A stretch of DNA of 7,229 bases from Thermoplasmata archaeon (GTDB lineage Archaea; Thermoplasmatota; Thermoplasmata; Lutacidiplasmatales; UBA184). Below, in pieces: positions 1 to 5,315 of the stretch (its first letter is position 1; every line of letters begins with the position of its first letter). The notes beneath the pieces are model-generated. The model was not told the origin of the DNA, searched no databases, and worked only from the letters and a program-made list of their open reading frames with translations. The stretch spans positions 1 through 7,229 of the forward strand of contig JAJYUO010000061.1 in assembly GCA_021792485.1 (NCBI GenBank). Reading direction: 5' to 3'. Both the position numbers and the translations under genes were made by a program.

Positions 1-455
1 GAGTCGATTCTCGTCCAGCTCGATACCATGGCCCGGACGCCCCGGGTCTCGTTCTCCTCCCCCAGGTAGGCGCCCCAGACCCAGGCGGCGATGGCGACGT
101 CGACCTTGCACTTCGTCGGGTCCAGCCCCATCTCCCCGGCTCGGGAGAAGGCGATCGGCCGGATGTAGACATCCGGGACTCCGTTCTCCGCCACGAGGTC
201 GAGGCAGCCTCGTTCCAGCTCCTCGGGCGAGAATGGGAGCGCCATGCGGTAGATCTTCGCGCTGTTGACGAATCGATCGATGTGCTCGCGCAGGCGAAAG
301 ATCGCCGGCCCGCTATCCGTTCCGTTCGACCGTATCCCCTCGAAGATCGCGTAGCCGTAGTGCAGACCGTGGGTCAGGACATGGACGTTCGCCTGCCCCC
401 ACGGCACCAACCGGCCGTTCATCCAGATACTCTTGAGAGGACGGACCTCCACCAT
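1..455 (-). CDS. ilvE: Branched-chain amino acid aminotransferase, N-terminal half (cut by window start)
   Basis: This is a PLP-dependent class IV aminotransferase that exchanges the amino group between leucine, isoleucine or valine and 2-oxoglutarate in the cytosol. The 151 visible residues read straight through and follow bacterial and archaeal IlvE closely. They include the N-terminal IWMNG strand (10-14), the signature HGLHYGYAIFEGIR (29-42), SAKIYR (65-70), YIRP (97-100), WGAYLG (127-132) and MVSSW (143-147). The catalytic lysine normally follows about 15 residues after this last motif, so it lies outside the window; the family is about 300 residues long. The ATG at 455-453 was chosen because it gives the usual short N-terminus and lies 26 bases after a TATA-like box, suggesting a leaderless mRNA. 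The gene is divergent from the 2-oxoacid:ferredoxin oxidoreductase operon, which fits branched-chain 2-oxoacid metabolism. A D-amino acid or aminodeoxychorismate-lyase-type class IV enzyme is unlikely given these motifs. Confidence 0.93.
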   Translation of the reverse strand, partial: MVEVRPLKSIWMNGRLVPWGQANVHVLTHGLHYGYAIFEGIRSNGTDSGPAIFRLREHIDRFVNSAKIYRMALPFSPEELERGCLDLVAENGVPDVYIRPIAFSRAGEMGLDPTKCKVDVAIAAWVWGAYLGEENETRGVRAMVSSWTRID

Positions 456-477
456 GGTCGCTCGACCCTGCGTCGGG

Positions 478-484
478 TCTAAAA
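478..484 (-). promoter_or_regulatory. TATA-like promoter box of ilvE
   Basis: On the minus strand this reads TTTTAGA, an A/T island in very G+C-rich surroundings. Its centre is 26 bases before the ilvE ATG, the usual distance from an archaeal TATA box to the transcription start, so the mRNA probably begins at or very near the start codon. No Shine-Dalgarno motif is evident just before the ATG, which agrees with this. The assignment is by position and composition only. Confidence 0.5.
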
Positions 485-489
485 GGGCA

Positions 490-507
490 GGTCAAACCGG
501 TCTGACC
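490..507. promoter_or_regulatory. 18-bp near-palindrome, candidate operator between ilvE and the VOR operon
   Basis: The sequence is GGTCAAACCGGTCTGACC. Eight of nine base pairs are self-complementary; only 495/502 (A/C) do not match. The half-site is GGTCARACC. A related, imperfect copy (GGTTGACC, minus-strand GGTCAACC) occurs at 531-538. The palindrome lies immediately upstream of the ilvE TATA-like box and about 37 bases upstream of the ferredoxin-gene box, so a dimeric regulator bound here could act on both units. The identity of any regulator is unknown. Confidence 0.35.
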
Positions 508-543
508 GACGGAGGCCGTTCGTGAAAGACGGTTGACCCGGCG

Positions 544-550
544 CTTATCA
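544..550 (+). promoter_or_regulatory. Possible TATA-like box of the oxidoreductase operon
   Basis: CTTATCA is the most A/T-rich stretch near the start of the operon. Its centre lies 28 bases before the ATG at 575, as expected for a leaderless archaeal transcript. No good Shine-Dalgarno sequence precedes that ATG. The box is a weak match to the usual TTTAWA-type element, so this is a modest-confidence call. Confidence 0.35.
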
Positions 551-574
551 GGCCGGGACCTCCCAGGACATAGC

Positions 575-829
575 ATGATGCCCGGCCAGACCGTCGCGTT
601 GGACCGCGCCGTCGTTCGGATCGACGCGGAGCGATGCAAGGGTTGCGACCTGTGCGTCGTGGCCTGCCCTCACCGGAATCTCCGGCTTTCCACGGGGTAC
701 AATCGGAACGGCTACCACCCGGCCGAGTTTCACTACCGTGGCGACCGGGGAGAGTGCACCGCCTGCGGCCTCTGCTATTGGGTCTGCCCGGATTACGCGA
801 TCACGGAGGTGGCGAAGCGGCGCGTATGA
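575..829 (+). CDS. vorC: 2-oxoacid:ferredoxin oxidoreductase, delta subunit (2x[4Fe-4S] ferredoxin)
   Basis: This 84-residue ferredoxin-like subunit carries electrons from the catalytic subunits to free ferredoxin. Two complete C-x2-C-x2-C-x3-C-P cluster motifs are visible: Cys 21, 24, 27, 31 and Cys 61, 64, 67, 71, each followed by proline. About 30 residues separate them, including RNGYHPAEF, typical of the delta subunits of VOR/KOR-type enzymes. A TTG at 533 would add 14 residues, but those look unlike the family and would start upstream of the candidate promoter box. The tandem ATGs at 575 and 578 are preferred, and 578 is equally possible. The stop codon overlaps the alpha-subunit start in ATGA, indicating translational coupling. 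It is the first gene of a delta-alpha-beta-gamma operon. The symbol follows the methanogen vorCBA naming and depends on the VOR assignment of the alpha subunit. Confidence 0.9.
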   Translation: MMPGQTVALDRAVVRIDAERCKGCDLCVVACPHRNLRLSTGYNRNGYHPAEFHYRGDRGECTACGLCYWVCPDYAITEVAKRRV

Positions 830-1896
830 GCGCGGAGCGAGAGTTTCTCAAGGGCAACGAGGCGCTCGCCTACGGCGCGTTGCACGCCGGTCTCAACGCC
901 TTCTACGGCTACCCCATCACGCCGTCCAGCGAGATCCCCGAGACGCTGGCCGCGGAGTTCGGTCAAGGGAACTTCCCGGAGTTTCGCAGCTTTCTGCAGG
1001 CGGCGAGCGAAGTCGAAGCGATCAACATGGTGAATGGCTCCGCCGCGACCGGGGCGAAGACGATGACCGCGACCTCCGGCCCCGGCTTCAGCCTGAAGCA
1101 GGAGGGAATCTCCTATGCGGCCGGTATGGAACTGCCAATCCTCGTCGTGAACGTGAACCGTTCCGGCCCGGGTCTCGGCAACCTAGGGCCGGAGCAGTCG
1201 GATTACTTCCAGGCGACGAGGGGAGGAGGGCACGGCGGGTATCGCCCCATCGTTCTCGCTCCCGACTCGGTTCCGGAGATGGCCGCATTCCCTTCCCTGG
1301 GTTTCTCGCTCGCGTTCCGGTACCGGACCCCGGTAATCCTGCTGGCCGATGCGTTCCTCGGCCAGCTCAAGGAGGATCTCACGTTCCCCGAGGTGTCGTC
1401 CTCCTCGTTTGACACTTCCTCCTGGGCCGCGACCGGCGCGCGCGGAGAGCGCCGTCATGTCCTCGCGTCGATGCACCTCGAGCTGAGCGATCAGAACGCC
1501 GCTTCCCACGCCCTCCACGCCAAGTACGATCAGATCGCCCGCCACGAGCAGCGCTTCGATGAGGTAGAGTCCGACGATGCCCGCGTGGTGATCGTGGCGT
1601 ACGGCATTTGCGCCCGTCTCGCCCGTCGGGCCGTCCGATCCCTCCGCGCGAAGTCCGCGCCGGTCGGCCTCTTCCGGCCGATCACCCTAGCCCCCTTCCC
1701 CCACGACGGGATCGAACGACTCCTCGATCGAGGGGTCCAGAATTTCCTCGTGGTAGAGCTCAATGCGGGCCAGATGGTCGAAGACGTTCGGCTGGCCGTG
1801 AACGGACGGGCCCGGGTGAACTCGCTCGGACAGCTGGGGGGGTTGATCCCCGGGACGGACGAGCTCGTTCGTGCGGCGGAGGCGATGCTCGGATGA
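826..1896 (+). CDS. vorB: 2-oxoacid:ferredoxin oxidoreductase, alpha subunit (VorB type)
   Basis: This 356-residue subunit, together with beta, builds the active site that oxidatively decarboxylates a 2-oxoacid to acyl-CoA. The N-terminal pyrimidine-binding domain (about 1-190) carries GNEAL (10-14), the substrate/TPP motif YPITP (29-33), SGPGFSLKQEG (84-94), SGPGLGN (113-119), QSDYFQA (124-130) and GGGHGGYR (133-140). The C-terminal transketolase-like domain (about 250-356) starts with a VVIVAYG strand and holds LFRPITLAPFP. The SLKQEGISYAAG and QSDYFQA.RGGGHG combination is, from my knowledge of the families, characteristic of branched-chain VorB. KorA (2-oxoglutarate) paralogs instead have a GTHGDH-like segment. 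Length is normal. Translation starts at ATG 826 inside the delta stop (ATGA overlap). A GGAGGTG lies at 805-811, a rather long 14 bases upstream. The open frame continues upstream of 826 only as a shadow of the ferredoxin gene. Substrate specificity is inferred, not proved. Confidence 0.92.
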   Translation: MSAEREFLKGNEALAYGALHAGLNAFYGYPITPSSEIPETLAAEFGQGNFPEFRSFLQAASEVEAINMVNGSAATGAKTMTATSGPGFSLKQEGISYAAGMELPILVVNVNRSGPGLGNLGPEQSDYFQATRGGGHGGYRPIVLAPDSVPEMAAFPSLGFSLAFRYRTPVILLADAFLGQLKEDLTFPEVSSSSFDTSSWAATGARGERRHVLASMHLELSDQNAASHALHAKYDQIARHEQRFDEVESDDARVVIVAYGICARLARRAVRSLRAKSAPVGLFRPITLAPFPHDGIERLLDRGVQNFLVVELNAGQMVEDVRLAVNGRARVNSLGQLGGLIPGTDELVRAAEAMLG

Positions 1897-2696
1897 GCGG
1901 GACCGCGGGAGCTCTGTACGAGACCACGCTGGGGCCACTTCCCACGCTCACGAGCAAGCCGACCCACTACTGCGCTGGCTGCGAGCATGGCACGCTCACC
2001 CATCTGATCGCCAGCGCCCTCGAGGCCCTGGGAGCGCGCGAGCGGGCGGTGCTCGTCAACAGCGTCGGATGCAGCGTCCTAGCCCCGGATTACCTGAACG
2101 TCGACGCGGTGGAGGCTCCGCACGGACGCGCCCCGGCGGTGATGACGGGGATCAAGCGCGCGCGGCCGGACCTCCTCGTATTTTCGATCCAGGGCGACGG
2201 CGATGCTGCCTCGATCGGCTTGCTCGAACTGCTGAACGCCGCGAACCGCGGGGACCCGATCACGATCTTTCTCGTCAACAACGCCATCTACGGAATGACG
2301 GGAGGTCAGATGGCCCCGACCACGCCGGTCGGGATGGTGACGACGACCTCGCCCCGCGGACGCGACCTTGCCCTGAGCGGACCCCCGATCGACGCCTCGA
2401 AGCTCGTCGCCTCGTTCGAGCGCCCCGCCTACGTCCGGCGAGTCTTCTTGCCCGTGATGCCGACCGCTTCTCCGGAGTTCTATAACGCCCGCGGGGCCCT
2501 GGAAGGGGCGCGAGCGGTCCGGCACGCCTTTGAGGTCCAGGAGCGCGGCGGGTTCGCGTTCGTGGAGTTCGTGAGCACCTGCAATGTGAACTGGAAGATG
2601 TCGGTGCTGGACTCGAAGCGGTACGCGGCCGAGGTTCTCGCTCCCCTCTTCCCCGCGGGAGTGCTCCGCGATCGCTTCCGGATGGAGAGCCCGTGA
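1893..2696 (+). CDS. vorA: 2-oxoacid:ferredoxin oxidoreductase, beta subunit (thiamine diphosphate and [4Fe-4S] binding)
   Basis: This 267-residue subunit binds thiamine diphosphate and the proximal [4Fe-4S] cluster. The TPP/Mg motif is visible as GDGD (101-104) with NNAIYGMTGGQ (129-139) about 25 residues later. The four cysteines expected to ligate the cluster are all present: CAGC (27 and 30), C60 in NSVGCS, and C230 in STCNVNW. Length fits the stand-alone beta subunits. In Methanothermobacter VorA the beta and gamma parts are fused; here they are separate. Start ATG 1893 overlaps the alpha stop in ATGA, with GGAGG at 1878-1882, ten bases upstream. The gamma subunit follows with another 4-base overlap. 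The enzyme family is certain; the preferred 2-oxoacid is inferred from the alpha subunit and the divergent ilvE. Confidence 0.93.
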   Translation: MSGTAGALYETTLGPLPTLTSKPTHYCAGCEHGTLTHLIASALEALGARERAVLVNSVGCSVLAPDYLNVDAVEAPHGRAPAVMTGIKRARPDLLVFSIQGDGDAASIGLLELLNAANRGDPITIFLVNNAIYGMTGGQMAPTTPVGMVTTTSPRGRDLALSGPPIDASKLVASFERPAYVRRVFLPVMPTASPEFYNARGALEGARAVRHAFEVQERGGFAFVEFVSTCNVNWKMSVLDSKRYAAEVLAPLFPAGVLRDRFRMESP

Positions 2697-3286
2697 AGCG
2701 CGAAGTGATCGTCGCCGGTCACGGGGGCCAAGGGGTCCTCGAACTCGCCAACTGGCTCGCATATTTCCACGTCCTTCGCGGCCGGCACGTGGCGTACACG
2801 CCCTCCTACGGGCCCGAGACACGCGGCGGGAAGGTCAAGTGCTACGTCGTCGTCTCCGACGAGCCGATCGACTCCCCGATCGTCGAGTCGCCAGACCTTC
2901 TCATCGTGATGAACATCCCCTCGATGGATTATCTGCCGCTCCTCAAGCCGGGCGGCACCCTGCTCGTCAACAGCTCGCTCGTGAAGGACGCCCGGCGGCG
3001 GGCGGATGTGGAGGTCGTGGAGGTCCCGGCGGTCGATATCGCCGCGGGTCTGGGGGCGTTCGCCCCCGCGAAGGGAACCGACACGTCGATCGCCGCGAAC
3101 AGCGTGATGCTCGGCGCCGCGCTGGCGACGACCCGCGAGGCGCCCGAGCGCCTCCCGGAAGAGGCGAGCGAGGTCTTCCGACACTTCCTGACCGGCCGCA
3201 AGGAGGCCCTCATCCCCCTGAACCTCCGCGCGGTCGAGGCCGGTGCGGCCTCCGTGGGCGGCGCTGCGGTCGTAGAGTCGGCGTGA
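2693..3286 (+). CDS. 2-oxoacid:ferredoxin oxidoreductase, gamma subunit
   Basis: This 197-residue protein is the gamma subunit, which contributes to CoA binding and catalysis in this enzyme family. The glycine motif GHGGQGV (9-15) at the N-terminus and SYGPETRGG (38-46) are the two hallmark segments. LLIVMN and the later AANSVMLGAA stretch also fit. The length is typical (about 180-200). Start is GTG 2693, overlapping the beta stop (GTGA), with a short GGAG at 2684-2687 placed five bases upstream. It is the last gene of the operon; the next gene is convergent. No gene symbol is given because naming of gamma subunits differs between organisms (korC, vorG, porG). Confidence 0.92.
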   Translation: MKREVIVAGHGGQGVLELANWLAYFHVLRGRHVAYTPSYGPETRGGKVKCYVVVSDEPIDSPIVESPDLLIVMNIPSMDYLPLLKPGGTLLVNSSLVKDARRRADVEVVEVPAVDIAAGLGAFAPAKGTDTSIAANSVMLGAALATTREAPERLPEEASEVFRHFLTGRKEALIPLNLRAVEAGAASVGGAAVVESA

Positions 3287-3304
3287 CGAGGCGTCGCCCT
3301 CGAA

Positions 3305-3353
3305 CGACGTCGGGACGAGACACCCGTCACGCTGCGCAGCAGGCCCCCGGGGG
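3305..3353. repeat. Three short perfect palindromes in a convergent intergenic gap
   Basis: The 103-base gap between the two convergent genes holds CGACGTCG (3305-3312), GCTGCGCAGC (3331-3340) and CCCCCGGGGG (3344-3353), each perfectly self-complementary. None is followed by a T-run on either strand, so a classical intrinsic terminator is not supported. G+C-rich sequence produces short palindromes easily, so this may be chance. No open frame in the gap looks like a gene. Confidence 0.3.
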
Positions 3354-3389
3354 GTCTCCCGAAGTGCCGGAGGTCGGGTCCCGCACGAC

Positions 3390-4391
3390 CTAGACCGGCC
3401 GCCGACCCACCGGACCGGAGGACGGGCTCTCGGGCACGGAGGGCGGGAGCTTCGGATCGGCCGGCGTGCGATGGCCGCGCAGGGAGAACTCGTAGAGAGC
3501 AAGGGCGGCGAGGATGATCGCGAGGCCCGCAATCTCGGTCGGGCCAACCGTCTCGGAGAGGACGAACGCACCGAAGAGGAGGCCCACGATCGGGGTGAGG
3601 TACATGACGAGACTCGTGCTGACGGCGCCGCTGCGCCGGGTCAGCTCGAAGAAGACGGTGTAACCCGCCGCTCCGCTCACGAGGCTCACGAACAGGATCG
3701 AGCCGAGAAGCGCCGGGGTCGGGGAGAGGCGGAGCGCGCCGGGGAAGAGGAGGAGCGCACTGGCACCGACGATGCTCGCGCCACCGAACTGAGTGGCGAG
3801 GCCGAGCCGGGTCTCTCCCGTCGGGCGGTACCGGACCACCAAGACCGTTCCCACGGCCTGGGCGCCGGCCCCTCCGATGAGCGCGGGGATCGTCCAGTCG
3901 TTCGTAAGAAGCCCCCCACCCGGTACCGTGAACTCGAGGACCAGAACTCCGATCAGCCCGAGCGAGAGCGCGAGCAAGGCCATCCCGGAGATATGCGATC
4001 GACCGCCTAGGGCGAGCCCCGCCACGACCGCGAGCAGCGGCACCGTGGCGTAGACGACGGCCGCGACTCCGCCGGTGGTGAACCGGACCCCCCAGAACAG
4101 CAGGAGGTTGTTGCCGCCGATCAATAAGGCACCGAGGAGCGCGGACCCCCCGAGGTACCGAACGGACGGCCAGGTCTCCGACTGACGGCCGGTCGCCAAC
4201 GCGATTCCGAGCATCAGGCCGGCGGCCAGCCCAAAGTCCAACGCGACCAGCAGGAACGGGCTGGTGCCGAAGGCGACGCCCATGCGTACCATCGGGAAGG
4301 TGATCCCCCAGAGGATGCCGAGGGCGAGGAGCAGGGAGAATGTGCTGAGCACCGGACCGTGCTCCGAACCGCCGTGCTCGGTATGGCTCAT
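3390..4391 (-). CDS. EamA/DMT-superfamily transporter (ten predicted membrane helices)
   Basis: This 333-residue membrane protein belongs to the drug/metabolite transporter superfamily; many EamA members export amino acids or other metabolites. The substrate cannot be read from the sequence. About ten hydrophobic segments are visible, arranged as two repeats of five helices. Helix 1 (about 14-35) contains ALGILWGITFP. The first repeat has FWGVRFTTGGVAAVVYATVP (99-118), the segment usual before helix 4. The second repeat has the matching SGAVSTSLVMYLTPIVGLLFG, followed by SETVGPTEIAG and a last helix. The N-terminus is short and histidine-rich (MSHTEHGGSEHG), and the C-terminal 25 or so residues are a proline/serine-rich soluble tail. 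ATG 4391-4389 has a GGAG (4401-4398, minus strand) six bases upstream, so this mRNA probably has a leader, unlike its neighbours. It is convergent with the oxidoreductase operon and divergent from the stress-protein gene. Confidence 0.9.
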   Translation of the reverse strand: MSHTEHGGSEHGPVLSTFSLLLALGILWGITFPMVRMGVAFGTSPFLLVALDFGLAAGLMLGIALATGRQSETWPSVRYLGGSALLGALLIGGNNLLLFWGVRFTTGGVAAVVYATVPLLAVVAGLALGGRSHISGMALLALSLGLIGVLVLEFTVPGGGLLTNDWTIPALIGGAGAQAVGTVLVVRYRPTGETRLGLATQFGGASIVGASALLLFPGALRLSPTPALLGSILFVSLVSGAAGYTVFFELTRRSGAVSTSLVMYLTPIVGLLFGAFVLSETVGPTEIAGLAIILAALALYEFSLRGHRTPADPKLPPSVPESPSSGPVGRRPV

Positions 4392-4402
4392 CGCCGGCTC
4401 CG

Positions 4403-4430
4403 CCCGACGGAACGGCGAGGTACCGTCGGG
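4403..4430 (-). promoter_or_regulatory. Inverted repeat just upstream of the transporter ribosome-binding site
   Basis: CCCGACGG (4403-4410) and CCGTCGGG (4423-4430) are perfect 8-base inverted repeats with a 12-base spacer. The structure starts two bases upstream of the GGAG that serves the transporter start codon. It could be an operator or an mRNA hairpin beside the ribosome-binding site. One 8-bp repeat of this kind can arise by chance in a window this G+C-rich. A second, weaker pair (ATCGGC 4476-4481 and GCCGAT 4491-4496) lies in the same gap. Confidence 0.3.
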
Positions 4431-4545
4431 GAAAGAGTCCGGGGTGAATGCCGCTTGACGGCTCTGCCTCGAGCGATCGGCTGCGGTCGGGCCGATTGGC
4501 TCTCCCCGAGCGCGTTGCCCTGCGGGCGCGGTCGTCCCAAATTGA

Positions 4546-4552
4546 CTTAACG
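4546..4552 (+). promoter_or_regulatory. TATA-like promoter box of the stress-protein gene
   Basis: CTTAACG sits in an A/T-rich island in G+C-rich sequence, preceded by an A-containing stretch (CCCAAATTGA) that could serve as the B-recognition element. Its centre is 28 bases before the ATG at 4577, predicting a leaderless transcript. A second A/T cluster, CTATAG at 4554-4559, is closer (about 21 bases) and is a less likely alternative. Confidence 0.5.
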
Positions 4553-4576
4553 CCTATAGTTCCCAGTATTCCATAG

Positions 4577-5035
4577 ATGGTCATGCCGCTGCGATCGCTC
4601 GCCGTGGCCATAGACGGCTCGGAAGGGGGCCAACGTGCCCTCGAGCAAGCCGTAGACATCGCGAAGGCGTCGGGGATTCCCCTGTCGATCGTCGCGGTCG
4701 TCCCGAAGCGGGAGACGTACGGCATGGACCCGCAGCAGCGGTACGTGGTCCGGCCCGAGGAGCGACGGTTCCTCACCGAGGTTCTGAGCCGGGCCGAAGC
4801 GCACGCCCGGGCCACCGGTGTCGTGTCGGTCCGGACCGAGCTATTGGAGGGGCCGGTCGTCGACCAGCTCCTTTCGTTCTTCGAAGACCGGCACCCGGAC
4901 CTGATCGTCCTGGGGGCCCGTGGGATCTCCGCGACGCGGCGCCTCTTCCTGGGCAGCGTCAGCGAAGCGATCCTTCATCATGCCCACGGCTCCGTGCTCA
5001 TTGTTCGGCCTCCCGAGAGGGGGTCGAAGGCCTAA
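4577..5035 (+). CDS. Universal stress protein (UspA family, ATP-binding type)
   Basis: This 152-residue soluble protein forms one complete Usp domain. The N-terminal strand AVAIDGSEGGQRAL (9-22) carries the conserved Asp 13, and LIVLGARG (109-116) the second conserved strand. The nucleotide-binding signature G-x2-G-x9-G-S is intact: Gly 113, Gly 116, Gly 126, Ser 127. It ends with the usual SVLIVRPP strand. An ATP-binding, MJ0577-like subtype is therefore expected rather than the non-binding UspA subtype. Such proteins help cells survive stress, often as homodimers, but the exact job is not known. ATG 4577 is preferred because of the promoter spacing; Met 3 is an alternative, and no Shine-Dalgarno motif precedes either. 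The gene appears monocistronic, divergent from the transporter and convergent with the tRNA gene. Confidence 0.92.
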   Translation: MVMPLRSLAVAIDGSEGGQRALEQAVDIAKASGIPLSIVAVVPKRETYGMDPQQRYVVRPEERRFLTEVLSRAEAHARATGVVSVRTELLEGPVVDQLLSFFEDRHPDLIVLGARGISATRRLFLGSVSEAILHHAHGSVLIVRPPERGSKA

Positions 5036-5094
5036 CCGGCCCTCGGATTGTAACGTTCGACCCGCACGGCCGAAGGCGCTCTACTCGGGCCCGT

Positions 5095-5116
5095 CCTTGG
5101 CGTTTGGAAGCCAAGG
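5095..5116 (-). repeat. Copy of the tRNA acceptor 5' strand just after the tRNA, able to form a hairpin
   Basis: On the minus strand the 3' acceptor strand CCTTGGC (5116-5110) is followed by TTCCAAAC and then GCCAAGG (5101-5095), an exact copy of the first seven bases of the tRNA. The precursor could thus pair its 3' acceptor strand either with the true 5' strand or with this downstream copy, as a 7-bp stem with an 8-base loop. It might act in 3'-end formation or be an integration or duplication scar; chance is not excluded. Confidence 0.45.
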
Positions 5117-5181
5117 GAGGGAATCGAACCCCCAGGAAACGGATCTGCAGTCCGTCGCATTAACCATTCTGCCACCTTGGC
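5109..5181 (-). tRNA. tRNA-Cys, anticodon GCA
   Basis: The minus strand folds as a full 73-base cloverleaf. The acceptor stem is GCCAAGG with CCTTGGC (seven perfect pairs). A short D stem GCA/TGC encloses a loop containing the GG pair. The anticodon stem is ACGGA/TCCGT around the loop CTGCAGA, giving anticodon GCA after T33. The variable loop has five bases. The T stem GGGGG/CCCTC (one G-U pair) carries the loop TTCGATT. The discriminator base is T73, the main cysteine identity element, supporting the call. CCA is not encoded, so it must be added after transcription. No intron is present. The gene overlaps no other and runs in the same direction as katG, but has its own likely promoter. Confidence 0.95.
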
Positions 5182-5205
5182 GCGGGCGAGGGCAGAGGTT
5201 CCGTC

Positions 5206-5213
5206 CTTTAAGA
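5206..5213 (-). promoter_or_regulatory. TATA-like promoter box of tRNA-Cys
   Basis: The minus strand reads TCTTAAAG, a good archaeal TATA-like element in otherwise G+C-rich sequence. Its centre is about 29 bases before the tRNA 5' end, placing the transcription start a few bases upstream of the mature tRNA. RNase P would then remove only a very short leader. Confidence 0.55.
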
Positions 5214-5247
5214 GGTGCTGACGCCGGCCGCCGACGGCGGGACGGCC

Positions 5248-5308
5248 CGAACCCGATCTTCCGCGGGGGCCGGGCGGACCGGCCCGCGGCCCGGGCGGAT
5301 CGGGTTCG
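5248..5308 (-). repeat. Large G+C-rich hairpin just after the katG stop codon
   Basis: An 11-base perfect inverted repeat, CGAACCCGATC (5248-5258) and GATCGGGTTCG (5298-5308), encloses a second stem. In that stem CCGCGGG (5261-5267) pairs with CCCGCGG (5283-5289), and CCGG (5270-5273) with CCGG (5279-5282), around a five-base loop with a two-base bulge. The outer arm begins seven bases downstream of the katG stop. In katG mRNA it would be a very stable 3' structure, possibly protecting the end or helping termination. No U-tract follows directly, so a bacterial-type intrinsic terminator is not claimed. A smaller stem (CCGCCG-A-CGGCGG, 5228-5240) lies just beyond. Confidence 0.5.
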
Positions 5309-5315
5309 CGGGCGC

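Noticed and set aside
533..574. TTG at 533 as the start of the ferredoxin subunit
   Set aside because: The extra 14 residues are not family-like and would begin upstream of the candidate promoter box; the tandem ATGs at 575 and 578 fit length and spacing better.
634..825. N-terminal extension of the alpha subunit from an upstream start in the same frame
   Set aside because: This stretch is the ferredoxin gene read in another frame. The ATG at 826 gives the normal N-terminus and the same 4-base overlap seen at the other junctions.
3344..3353. CCCCCGGGGG as an intrinsic terminator
   Set aside because: It has no loop bases and no T-run on either strand, so it does not meet the criteria.
2480..3571. 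Minus-strand open frame (363 codons) opposite the beta and gamma subunit genes
   Set aside because: Antisense to two confidently identified genes, with Arg/Ser/Pro-rich content and no recognisable domain.
2929..4815. Very long minus-strand open frame (628 codons) across the gamma subunit, transporter and stress-protein genes
   Set aside because: It is antisense or out of frame to three well-recognised genes, is Arg/Pro/Ser-rich and low in complexity, and shows no family motif. Such frames are common in high-G+C DNA.
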